From Chloroflexota bacterium (GTDB lineage Bacteria > Chloroflexota > Anaerolineae > Anaerolineales > UBA4823), in the NCBI GenBank assembly GCA_030613705.1, contig JAUWLJ010000100.1, forward strand, positions 1 to 7,345: DNA of 7,345 nucleotides. The letters run 5' to 3'. The first letter of the stretch is position 1. Every line of letters begins with the position of its first letter. Both the position numbers and the translations under genes were made by a program. The notes beneath the pieces were generated by a model that worked only from the letters and a program-made list of their open reading frames with translations, ran no database searches and was not told the origin of the DNA. This document shows positions 1-7,208 of this stretch, in pieces.

Positions 1-585
1 ATGTAATAAATCAATATGGGCAAATGATTTAAGCGGTGGTGGTTCGCCATTGGAAATGAAGCGTGTGTTTAATAAGGGAACATCGAAAGATTTTCCGTTA
101 TACGTCACTAAGACCTTACTATCCTCGAGAGTACCCAAGACTGCAGCCAGTTGAGCGGGTTCTTCGAATGGATCTCGCATGAAGAACTGGGATAAATGAA
201 ATCCAGTTTTTGTGAATCTGCCGATACCAATCAGAAAAGCATAGGTTCCAGTGCCTCCGGCTAAGCCAGAGGTTTCAGTATCCAGGAAGATGAAAGATTC
301 TGGTTTATAGCGAACAATATTGGGATCACCAATCCATGTGGAAAGGTTTGCTAAAGATTCCGTAAATTCTAATGGTAGGTTTTCTGTTCTAGGATCTGAA
401 GTGTAAGTCTTGTCAATCACAAATGCTTGACCAAGTGGAGTATCGACTTCTTCACCCTCAACAACACTTTCTATGGGAAATTTCGGAGGCTTTGATATTT
501 GTTTAATACCATCCGCTCCAATATTAACACCCAGGGCTTTTAACCTATCTGATAATGAAGGCATATCAACGAATTCATATTCCAT
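1..585 (-). CDS. mrfB: MrfB/YprB-family DEDD 3'-5' exonuclease (partial, C-terminus cut by window edge)
   Basis: The first 195 codons of a ribonuclease-H-fold exonuclease are visible, read from an ATG at 585-583. The N-terminal ~95 residues are a poorly conserved lead-in. The nuclease fold starts at residue 98 with FLDTETSGLAGGTGTY, where D102 and E104 are the DxE metal-binding pair (Exo I). YNGKSFDVPLL at 162-172 carries the second catalytic aspartate, D168 (Exo II), and HIDLLH at 190-195 is the usual YprB continuation. The third motif lies off the window. B. subtilis MrfB is about 410 residues, so roughly half is present. MrfB is a known DEDD exonuclease acting with the helicase MrfA in mitomycin C adduct repair. 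The helicase gene directly upstream (27-base gap) fits that pairing. No Shine-Dalgarno precedes the ATG; M8 is an alternative start but has none either. Substrate and repair role here are inferred from the family. Confidence 0.88.
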   Translation of the reverse strand, partial: MEYEFVDMPSLSDRLKALGVNIGADGIKQISKPPKFPIESVVEGEEVDTPLGQAFVIDKTYTSDPRTENLPLEFTESLANLSTWIGDPNIVRYKPESFIFLDTETSGLAGGTGTYAFLIGIGRFTKTGFHLSQFFMRDPFEEPAQLAAVLGTLEDSKVLVTYNGKSFDVPLLNTRFISNGEPPPLKSFAHIDLLH

Positions 586-612
586 TGTTATCGAATGACT
601 GTTGGAAAATGT

Positions 613-3240
613 TCAAGATAAATTTTGATCTGGAATTCTACTTTGCTCAATAAGCAAAGATAGGAGAGCTAATGTTTCCTGTTTTCCACTCAAACCATTT
701 TCTCCTGCTGGACCAACACAAGAGGGACAACCATCACGACATGTACAAAGATTGACGAGTTCATAGGCATTCTTGATCAGGGAGGTGTGAATCTCATACA
801 GGCGCTGAGAGAATCCAATACCAGCTGGAATTCGTTCAAAGAGAACAATTGTTGGATTTCCTTCTGCCAATGGTGATTGGGGATCTGAGTATACTCCTAA
901 ATCTCGAGAATCACACATCAGGAATAAGGGGGCGATATTATTTAATACGTAAGCCAGCCCTGATAAGCTACTCCGCAGCTTAACAACTGTTTCGACTCTC
1001 CGGTGGCAAGAAGGGCAGAGAGTTACCAGATTGCTGATCTGGTTTGCTGTTTTTGGTGAGTCAAACTGACGAAAAGGAGTCTTATGGTGAACGTGGTGCT
1101 CACGATCTCCTTCCTCAAGTCCACAAACCTGGCAGCGAAATTCATCCCGAGAACGAGCGCGATCCCTCTGTTGAGTCCAATCCGGGCCATATTTGTTGGC
1201 ATCATTGCTCCATAAGCCATTCTGGCGTAAATTCTCGACTGTCTTTGAATTGATCGATAGCCAATATCCCATCGTATTGAGCTCATTTGCTGGAAGATCG
1301 AGGTCGCCAGAACCAAGTTGTTCATGGGTAAACCACTTCACCTGGCGGTAGCCGGTGACTTGTGAAATCACTGAGAGTTCTCCATACGACTTTTCTCCCC
1401 CAGGAACAGCTTCCGCAGCACTCTGATGAATTGCTTCAATACTGGTATTAACTTTTGGAACAGTGTAAAAATCAGCTGCTGTAGGATGTAATCGGGCGAT
1501 CCCACCTTCAAGGTTAAGATCATCAACGAGGTACATTTGAGATTCTTGGAGGTAAATTGCCTGCGGATGTACTAACCAGGGACCACTTTCATAATCGACA
1601 TCTCCAATCGTCGTCCACTCTTCACCCTGAGGGATTTGGAGCAAGATCTTACTGGGTGAGGCAACCCGTAGTGAAACTCCATCTGCGGGGTAACGATCCG
1701 CTAACCAAAAGAATTTATTTCCAGATTTGTGGACAACTCCCTCTTGAATCAGAAGGCTAAAAAATTCTTCAAGTTCCTCAATTAGTAATTTGCCATATCT
1801 CTCCCCAACTTGAAATGGCAATTCAAACAGTGCACAGCGAAGATGAGCTAATAATATCAATAGATTATCAGGGTTAATTAATGCTTTTTCAGGAGTCCGG
1901 CCGAAGAAATAGCCTGGATTGTGAGCGAGGAATTGATCGAGAGGGCTTGCTGTTGTCACTAGAATGACAAGGGATGGATCCTCACTACGCCCAGCACGGC
2001 CTGCCTGCTGCCAGGTAGAGGCAATCGTACCAGGATAACCAGCTAGAATTGAAGCACTCATGGCACCAATATCGATCCCTAATTCAAGAGCATTTGTGGC
2101 CACAACTGTCCTAACTTTTCCTGTTCGCAATCCACCTTCGATTGCTCTCCGCTCTGAGGGTAAATAACCGCTCCTGTAGCCTCTGATTAACTCGGCATTA
2201 CTAACTCGGTTTGATTGAGCTGAATTTAAATCAATTCCTGTGTGGCCAAGATTTTGACGGAGGTATGTCAAGATCAACTCAATATTTCGTCTTGATCTAC
2301 CAAAGATGATGGTTTGTACATCATAATAAAATAAGTCTTCTGCGAGTCTTACGCTTTCTAAAAGAGAACTTCTTCTTAAACCGAGATCCTCATTAACGAT
2401 AGGCGGATTGTAGATGAGAAAATTAGTCATTCCTCGAGACGATCCATCCTGATCAACTAAATCCACTGGTTCTTCGATTAATTTTTCCCCCAATTCAACT
2501 GGATTGGCAATAGTCGCTGAAGTGAGAAAGAATTGAGGCTTCGATCCATAGAATCGAGTAATTCTTTTTAACCTGCGGAGGACATTTGCCACATGAGAGC
2601 CAAAAACACCACGATAGGCATGTATTTCGTCGATGACAAGGTAGTGTAAATTCGCGAAGAACTCAGCCCAGCGAGTATGATGTGGGAGTATCCCCATGTG
2701 GAGCATATCTGGATTAGTGATCACTAGTCGAGAATTATTTCGGATAGCTGGGCGATCTTTGGGTTTCGTATCTCCATCATAAATACCGACTGGAATTGAA
2801 TATTGTTGGGTTAATTGCTGATCGGCAGCATTATCTTGGGTGAGATTATGAAGAACCTTTAAATCATCAGTGATAGCTGATAATTCATTGTACTGATCTT
2901 GACCCAGGGCTTTCGTTGGGAAAATGTAAAGAGCTCTCGCTGATTCATCACGAATCAATGCATCCAAAATCGGTAAATTATAAGCCAACGTTTTTCCGCT
3001 TGCTGTGCCAGTCACAATTATTACATTGTGCCCATTTTTTGCGTATTCCCATGTAGTCTCTTGATGGAGATAGAGATTCTTAATTCCGCGTTGCGATAAC
3101 ACCTGGGTCAATGTCGGGTGGACACTTTCCGGAAATGGTTTGAACTGAGCTGACCTGGCTTCAATTTTCCGCCATTCTGTAATATTCGAAAATATAGTGG
3201 GTTCAGCTCGCCAGTGGCTTAAGAGTTGGTTAAGGCTCAT
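613..3240 (-). CDS. mrfA: MrfA/YprA-family DEAH-type DNA helicase with an inserted HNH nuclease domain
   Basis: An 875-residue superfamily 2 helicase. Visible motifs in order: Walker A TGTASGKT (77-84), DEIH box (204-207), SAT (241-243), motif V around ATNALELGIDIG (381-392) and motif VI QQAGRAGR (411-418). A winged-helix-like and linker region follows (about 450-640), then the DUF1998/MZB segment GLAYVLNNIAPLFLMCDSRD (761-780) and a zinc-binding cysteine set C832, C834, C838, C841. This order is that of MrfA/Hrq1-type helicases, which move 3' to 5' on single-stranded DNA; B. subtilis MrfA works with MrfB in excising mitomycin C adducts. At 875 residues it is about 125 longer than B. subtilis MrfA, largely explained by an HNH domain at about 688-750. 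The start MSLNQLLSHW looks like the family N-terminus, but no Shine-Dalgarno is seen; it starts 13 bases after glpD stops, so translational coupling is plausible. Family assignment is firm; the repair role is inferred. Confidence 0.93.
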   Translation of the reverse strand: MSLNQLLSHWRAEPTIFSNITEWRKIEARSAQFKPFPESVHPTLTQVLSQRGIKNLYLHQETTWEYAKNGHNVIIVTGTASGKTLAYNLPILDALIRDESARALYIFPTKALGQDQYNELSAITDDLKVLHNLTQDNAADQQLTQQYSIPVGIYDGDTKPKDRPAIRNNSRLVITNPDMLHMGILPHHTRWAEFFANLHYLVIDEIHAYRGVFGSHVANVLRRLKRITRFYGSKPQFFLTSATIANPVELGEKLIEEPVDLVDQDGSSRGMTNFLIYNPPIVNEDLGLRRSSLLESVRLAEDLFYYDVQTIIFGRSRRNIELILTYLRQNLGHTGIDLNSAQSNRVSNAELIRGYRSGYLPSERRAIEGGLRTGKVRTVVATNALELGIDIGAMSASILAGYPGTIASTWQQAGRAGRSEDPSLVILVTTASPLDQFLAHNPGYFFGRTPEKALINPDNLLILLAHLRCALFELPFQVGERYGKLLIEELEEFFSLLIQEGVVHKSGNKFFWLADRYPADGVSLRVASPSKILLQIPQGEEWTTIGDVDYESGPWLVHPQAIYLQESQMYLVDDLNLEGGIARLHPTAADFYTVPKVNTSIEAIHQSAAEAVPGGEKSYGELSVISQVTGYRQVKWFTHEQLGSGDLDLPANELNTMGYWLSINSKTVENLRQNGLWSNDANKYGPDWTQQRDRARSRDEFRCQVCGLEEGDREHHVHHKTPFRQFDSPKTANQISNLVTLCPSCHRRVETVVKLRSSLSGLAYVLNNIAPLFLMCDSRDLGVYSDPQSPLAEGNPTIVLFERIPAGIGFSQRLYEIHTSLIKNAYELVNLCTCRDGCPSCVGPAGENGLSGKQETLALLSLLIEQSRIPDQNLS
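991..1179 (-). other. HNH endonuclease domain inside the MrfA-like helicase (residues ~688-750)
   Basis: Inside the helicase frame the translation shows a complete HNH pattern. It opens with WTQQRDRARSRDEFRCQVCG (zinc cysteines C703 and C706), then HHVHH at 715-719 (general-base and metal histidines), N737 in SNLVTLC, and CPSCH at 742-746 (second CxxC with the final H746). All expected metal, zinc and catalytic positions are present, so the domain looks active. It lies between the conserved YWLSI segment (659-663), which precedes DUF1998 in MrfA proteins, and the GLAYVLNNIAP segment of DUF1998 itself. There is no stop or frameshift and no intein-like splice motif, so I read it as a domain insertion rather than a mobile intervening sequence. 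Its cutting activity and target are not shown by the sequence. Confidence 0.9.
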
Positions 3241-3253
3241 ATGATGAGAGAAT

Positions 3254-4867
3254 TCAGGTATTTATGGAATAACTCTTTTCCAACAGCAGCTTATAACTGC
3301 CGATCTCTTCATTCCAGCGTTTATCATTCCAGCACAGTTCCTCTTGGACAATCATCTTTATCCGGTCAATCACTGATAAACCTCCACCAGGCAGTAAATT
3401 TCCAAGTCTTACCCGTCTCAGGAGTAGATCTTCCAAGTGAATAATTCCTTCGGATTTTGCAGCCCAGCGAATTTCTGCCCAAAGATTGCCAGTGGATTCC
3501 ACATGTGAGAATTCGGATGGTTTCGCCGTTTCTACGAGAAGTTCCGCATCCCTACCGTATCTGCCGATTAATCTTATCGCTTCGTTGGTTTCAATCGGGG
3601 CGTGGGTTAATAACTTTAAGTTTGGTGAATCAAAAACTGGTGATCCGTTATCGATTGAACACAGTTCTGGAATTTTTCTTTTGAGAAGGTTGAGCGCCTG
3701 GTGTGCCATCAACCGGAAGGTTGTCAGTTTCCCTCCCGTGATGGTTAACAATCCGTTTTCGTACCAGAGCATATGTTCACGAGATTCTTTTGATGGATCT
3801 TCTTTTCCTGTATCAATCACCGATCGAATTCCTGAGAAAGTAGATTGGACATCTTCTTTACCCAGGTCGAGTGAAGGGAAGGTAAAGCTAATAATCTCAA
3901 GCAGGTAATCAACCTCTGCTTGACTAATGCATGGATTGGTCTCCATTTTTGCGTCGTAATCAACATCTGTAGTGCCAACAATCGTGACTCCTTCCCAAGG
4001 AATTGTGAACACTGGACGTTTATCCGTCGGATGCCATATACTCACTGCCCGGGTGAGTGGAAGTTTTTCTTTGGGGAATACTAAGTGACTGCCTCTCAAT
4101 CGCCGTATCTTTGGTTTTCGCGCTTGATGCTTTTGGGATGATTGAAATGCTTTACTGCGCACCTCATCAGCCCATGCGCCAGTTGCATTGATCACCGCTG
4201 TCGACTGAACTTCTACCTTGCTCCGAAGTCCCTCTGGCGCCATATCTTGAATTATGACTCCTGTGACCATACCAGAATTTGTACGCAGTATTCGTTCAAC
4301 TCGGGCGTAATTTATGGCGAAACCACCTCGAAGAACTCCTTGTCTGATAGTTCTTAATACGAGTCGTGCATCATCGGTTAGGGCATCAAAGTATCGGTAT
4401 CCCCCAATCAAGCCTTGTGGATTTAATTGTGGACATAGATCGAGGAGACCCTCAGCTGCATAATATTTGTGACCCCATTTGAAGGCAAGCAAATCATATA
4501 AAGTCAATCCGAGACCGAGAGCCCACATTGGGAGACGATCTCCCTTGTAACTTGCGATCAAGAATCCGATCTGGTTTATCAAACCGCGGCCTTCACGAAG
4601 TAAACGATCCCTCTCTCGAACAGAATCAAAGGTGATTTTTATCTGTCCATTTTTTAGGTACCGAAATCCACCATGAACAAGTTTAGATGAGCGGCTAGAA
4701 GTCCCAGAGGCGAAATCATGGGCTTCAACCAATAAAGTTTTCAAACCAGCTCGAGCAGCTTCCAAAAAGATTCCACCACCCGTGATCCCGCCGCCAATTA
4801 CAATTAAATCAAAAGGGTGGTCAAGGGAAGACCAGATCTGGTTTCGCCAACCACTGTTCCACATCAT
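3254..4867 (-). CDS. glpD: FAD-dependent glycerol-3-phosphate dehydrogenase (GlpD type)
   Basis: A 537-residue flavoprotein that oxidises sn-glycerol-3-phosphate to dihydroxyacetone phosphate, normally at the inner face of the membrane with electrons passed to quinone. The N-terminus has the dinucleotide-binding motif DLIVIGGGITGGG (20-32) with E48 closing the Rossmann unit. GTSSRSSKLVHGGFRYL follows at 55-71, the family signature. Other matches to E. coli GlpD are DDARLV (165-170), NATGAW (227-232), RGSHLVFP (258-265), IVGTTDVDY (296-304), SGIRSV (345-350, substrate arginine R348) and TGGKLTTFR (377-385, K380). The C-terminal ~120 residues form the usual helical DAO_C-type domain. Length is close to that of bacterial GlpD proteins (about 500-560). 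Adjacent ATGs give M1 or M2; the GAGAG five bases before M1 favours M1. The neighbouring AGPS-like gene, 64 bases upstream, suggests a role in supplying or balancing dihydroxyacetone phosphate for lipid synthesis, which is inference. Confidence 0.93.
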   Translation of the reverse strand: MMWNSGWRNQIWSSLDHPFDLIVIGGGITGGGIFLEAARAGLKTLLVEAHDFASGTSSRSSKLVHGGFRYLKNGQIKITFDSVRERDRLLREGRGLINQIGFLIASYKGDRLPMWALGLGLTLYDLLAFKWGHKYYAAEGLLDLCPQLNPQGLIGGYRYFDALTDDARLVLRTIRQGVLRGGFAINYARVERILRTNSGMVTGVIIQDMAPEGLRSKVEVQSTAVINATGAWADEVRSKAFQSSQKHQARKPKIRRLRGSHLVFPKEKLPLTRAVSIWHPTDKRPVFTIPWEGVTIVGTTDVDYDAKMETNPCISQAEVDYLLEIISFTFPSLDLGKEDVQSTFSGIRSVIDTGKEDPSKESREHMLWYENGLLTITGGKLTTFRLMAHQALNLLKRKIPELCSIDNGSPVFDSPNLKLLTHAPIETNEAIRLIGRYGRDAELLVETAKPSEFSHVESTGNLWAEIRWAAKSEGIIHLEDLLLRRVRLGNLLPGGGLSVIDRIKMIVQEELCWNDKRWNEEIGSYKLLLEKSYSINT

Positions 4868-4872
4868 TTATT

Positions 4873-4877
4873 CTCTC
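4873..4877 (-). promoter_or_regulatory. Ribosome binding site of the glpD gene
   Basis: On the minus strand the sequence is GAGAG-AATAA-ATG-ATG. The five-base spacing to the first ATG is normal for a Shine-Dalgarno, so it favours translation from M1 over M2, although eight bases to the second ATG is also workable. It is one of the better ribosome binding sites in the window; the downstream mrfA and mrfB starts have none that I can see. Confidence 0.45.
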
Positions 4878-4898
4878 GTCCACTATGAGATGTTTGCC

Positions 4899-4910
4899 TG
4901 AATATATTCA
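4899..4910. repeat. 12-bp perfect palindrome in the gap upstream of glpD
   Basis: TGAATATATTCA is a perfect 12-base palindrome in the 64-base gap between the AGPS-like gene and glpD, about 32 bases before the glpD start. Its size and position would suit a small operator for a dimeric regulator, or it may simply be chance in an AT-rich spacer. No regulator gene lies in the window, and I see no convincing -35/-10 pair around it. It is the only notable structure in this gap; there is no terminator-like GC-rich stem with a T tract. Confidence 0.25.
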
Positions 4911-4931
4911 TTCTTATCGTTATAAAAACCA

Positions 4932-6539
4932 TTAATTTTTACTTTGATCCTCAAACATCACTCCGCGATTCAGCAATTCCTCCGGATCGAAGAACTGGCC
5001 AATTTTAGAAAGCAAATTAATTCCTATCTTTCCCTTCTCATTTTCCAGGTATCGCGCATGATCCCGTCCGACACCATGTTGGTGGCTGATTGTTCCACCA
5101 TGATCGATGATTGCTTTACTTGCAGCACTTTTCATCTCATGCCAGCGGTGAATGTTTTCATCGGGATCATATGACCTTCTGAAGATGTAGGTGATGTAGA
5201 TGCTGGCACCGGTAGGATAGACATGGGATAAATGCCCAAAGACAAGCACTCTTTCGTTTTGGTTGTGATTGGCTGAGGTGATTGCTTCTATGGTTTTATC
5301 TTTTACCAATTGGACTTTACTCCATGGAATTGCTGTTTCAAGCGTATCTAATGCATATCCAGAATCCCATAATGAATTACGCAGATAAGGGACTAGGAAT
5401 CTAGATTTTCGCCAGGATCTACCGATAAATTTACCAGTATACAAACCACCATTTTTACGACAAATATGGGTAGCTGCTTTCAGAGATCGAATGGCCCTGT
5501 ATATATCTCCAGTTACTCCGATAATCAGTAGGGAACGATTTTGCCGGTAGCCCAATTTTTCTAATCCAAATTCAGCCCAATGGATCAGATTCTTCCTCCC
5601 AGTGAGAAATAATGTTGTTTCGGTTTCCTGAGCATCACTCAGCCGAACCATGGAAAGCTGTATTTCCTTCTGTGCCAAATTTCGTACCGCCAGCATTCCA
5701 GCTTCCCACTCCTTGAAGAAATATCCGTAAAATTCTTCAACTTCCGGGATTGGTTTTATTGCGACAGTAGCCCGTGAGAGAATCCCGTACCGCCCTTCTG
5801 ATCCTAGAACCAAGTGTCGTAGATCAGGACCTGCCGCGCTGGCAGGAAATGATGGGAAATCGATCGATCCCTGAGGGGTAATGAGATATCCGCCTCTGAA
5901 CAAATCCTCAATTCGTCCATAATAATATGATTGCTGACCACTGGATCGCGTGGCTACCCAGCCACCCAAGGTTGAGAATTCGAATGATTGCGGAAAGTGT
6001 CCCAAGGTGTATCCGAGCTTATTTAGCCTTTGTTCAAGATGTGGTCCCCTAATGCCAGCCTCAAATGTGGCTAATAAGCTGGTTTCGTCGAAATCGACTA
6101 GCTGGTCTAGATTTGAAAGATCGATTGTCAACACGGGAGTATCGGATTGTGGTGGATTAATATGTCTTACCACACTTGTGCCACCACCATAAGGGATAAG
6201 AATCAATTGATTTGAAAAAGCGATTTCAAATGCTTCCTTTATTTGATCATCAGATGTTGGATATAAAACGCCATCAGGGAAGCTTGGAATACGACCGGAA
6301 CGCAAGTTAATCCAATCCGGCAAGCTTTGCCCACAGGCATGCCGTAAACGTTCCTCCGGTTCTAAAGATATGGTACCTATACTAGGAAGACGGGATTCTG
6401 GGACAGACTTTAACACCTCCTCAAGGGATGCATCTGGGCGCGTATTTCCTTCGCCGAGGAGATTTTCTAAATAATTCTTGGCTAAATCAGGGAGTGGATA
6501 TGTCGTTTGTTCATCCCCCCAACCATTCCAGCGTTTCAT
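4932..6539 (-). CDS. FAD-binding oxidoreductase of the alkylglycerone-phosphate synthase (AGPS) family
   Basis: A 535-residue flavoprotein. The start MKRWNGWG matches the N-terminal KWNGWG signature of AGPS. The FAD_binding_4 (PCMH-type) domain spans about 90-265, with the pyrophosphate loop PYGGGTSVV (117-125), FEFSTLGGWVATRSSGQQS (186-204), IEDLFRGGYLITPQG (210-224) and LGSEGRYGILSRA (245-257). These follow human AGPS closely. SMVRLSD (296-302) holds R299, in the place of the AGPS active-site arginine; ASIYITY (445-451) holds the tyrosine Y448; and SHQHGVGRDH (485-494) is the histidine motif. AGPS exchanges the acyl chain of acyl-dihydroxyacetone phosphate for a fatty alcohol, making the ether bond of ether lipids. 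The adjacent glpD, making the parent phosphate, fits. An AAAGAG lies seven bases before the ATG. The family also includes GlcD/lactate-dehydrogenase-like oxidases; a different substrate remains possible, so family is firm and reaction is probable only. Confidence 0.85.
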   Translation of the reverse strand: MKRWNGWGDEQTTYPLPDLAKNYLENLLGEGNTRPDASLEEVLKSVPESRLPSIGTISLEPEERLRHACGQSLPDWINLRSGRIPSFPDGVLYPTSDDQIKEAFEIAFSNQLILIPYGGGTSVVRHINPPQSDTPVLTIDLSNLDQLVDFDETSLLATFEAGIRGPHLEQRLNKLGYTLGHFPQSFEFSTLGGWVATRSSGQQSYYYGRIEDLFRGGYLITPQGSIDFPSFPASAAGPDLRHLVLGSEGRYGILSRATVAIKPIPEVEEFYGYFFKEWEAGMLAVRNLAQKEIQLSMVRLSDAQETETTLFLTGRKNLIHWAEFGLEKLGYRQNRSLLIIGVTGDIYRAIRSLKAATHICRKNGGLYTGKFIGRSWRKSRFLVPYLRNSLWDSGYALDTLETAIPWSKVQLVKDKTIEAITSANHNQNERVLVFGHLSHVYPTGASIYITYIFRRSYDPDENIHRWHEMKSAASKAIIDHGGTISHQHGVGRDHARYLENEKGKIGINLLSKIGQFFDPEELLNRGVMFEDQSKN

Positions 6540-6553
6540 ATGATATCTCTTTA

Positions 6554-6568
6554 TTGAAACTATTTCAA
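6554..6568. repeat. Short inverted repeat (6-bp stem, 3-base loop) before the AGPS-like gene
   Basis: TTGAAA-CTA-TTTCAA lies in the 48-base gap between the DUF4062-like gene and the AGPS-like gene, ending about 14 bases before the AGPS-like start and just upstream of its weak AAAGAG ribosome binding site. As RNA it would be a weak AT-rich hairpin without a T tract, so it is not a credible intrinsic terminator. It might influence translation or be an operator half-site pair; chance is also plausible. Confidence 0.25.
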
Positions 6569-6587
6569 CAGATTGAAGTTATTAATC

Positions 6588-7193
6588 TCATTTATCCTGG
6601 TCACCATCTTCTGGGGCTTGAATCAATACACCACCTTTGGGTGTAAATCGCTCGCGAGAAAGGATGACGCTGTTTTCCCCAGCACTCCCATTGACACCCT
6701 CAAATTGCTGCAGCTGCTTATCCTCTAAATCTTTCATGAAAGTTGATAAATTTTCATGTTCCTTATGTTTGAGGGCATAGTAATCTGCTTGATCAAGTAT
6801 TGTTTGCCCGATATGATTCAATGCTTGGTAGCGAAGATCTGCCAGGTTATCGAAAGTAAGCCAGTTGGAGTAATGGGAGAGTGTGCGAACGAATTCGCTT
6901 GCAGCCAATGTTCGGGTGATCCCCTTTTTTCGGAAGAATACTGGGCGTCGGCCCATACTTCGTGATAGATACCATTCAAAACCAATTGGAGCACGAATAT
7001 CCGTTCCTAGTATTAAGATATGCATATCCGCATCAGAGATTATTTTCTCATCAACCTTTTTCTCTCCAATGGGTGAGAGGTTTATTTGCCAACCCAAAGT
7101 AACTGGAATTTCTGTCACGGATCGGCTCAATAAATCTCGCTCAACCTGTAAATCATTTGCCGCAGAAATATATAGTTTGAATATATCAACCAT
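6588..7193 (-). CDS. Small DUF4062 / TIR-like (nucleoside-deoxyribosyltransferase-like fold) protein
   Basis: A 201-residue soluble protein with no signal peptide or membrane segment. The start MVDIFKLYISAANDLQVERD resembles the DUF4062 opening (a beta strand ending in S, then DLQxER). A second strand DADMHILILGTD (54-65) and GFEWYLSRSMGRRPVFF (71-87) follow. The E73...GRRPV arrangement is like the catalytic glutamate followed by GKPV in nucleoside 2-deoxyribosyltransferases and related TIR/SEFIR-like folds. Residues 88-140 are mostly helical by eye; the last ~45 are hydrophilic and probably disordered. DUF4062 domains are usually the N-terminal sensor or effector part of much larger proteins, so a stand-alone copy this short is unusual. 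It starts 15 bases after the transporter stops and ends 48 bases before the AGPS-like gene, so it is probably co-transcribed. Only a weak GAG precedes the ATG. No function can be given; the fold is a motif-based inference. Confidence 0.65.
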   Translation of the reverse strand: MVDIFKLYISAANDLQVERDLLSRSVTEIPVTLGWQINLSPIGEKKVDEKIISDADMHILILGTDIRAPIGFEWYLSRSMGRRPVFFRKKGITRTLAASEFVRTLSHYSNWLTFDNLADLRYQALNHIGQTILDQADYYALKHKEHENLSTFMKDLEDKQLQQFEGVNGSAGENSVILSRERFTPKGGVLIQAPEDGDQDK

Positions 7194-7208
7194 GGTTTAC
7201 TCAAGAAA

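Noticed and set aside
991..1179. HNH segment as an intein, intron or homing element
   Set aside because: The frame is continuous, there are no intein splice-junction motifs visible, and the insert is only the size of a bare HNH domain, so a stable domain insertion is simpler.
3486..3908. 140-codon open frame on the plus strand
   Set aside because: It lies wholly antisense to the well-supported glpD gene, and its translation shows no recognisable motif; it is a shadow frame.
4868..4931. Sigma-70 promoter or terminator between the AGPS-like gene and glpD
   Set aside because: A TATATT or TATAAC hexamer could serve as a -10 on the minus strand, but no reasonable -35 is found at 16-18 bases, and there is no GC-rich stem followed by a T tract.
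4932..6539. Glycolate oxidase GlcD or D-lactate dehydrogenase
   Set aside because: The general FAD fold is shared, but the N-terminal WNGWG signature, the FSTLGGWVATRSSG segment and the C-terminal SHQHGVG match the AGPS branch better.
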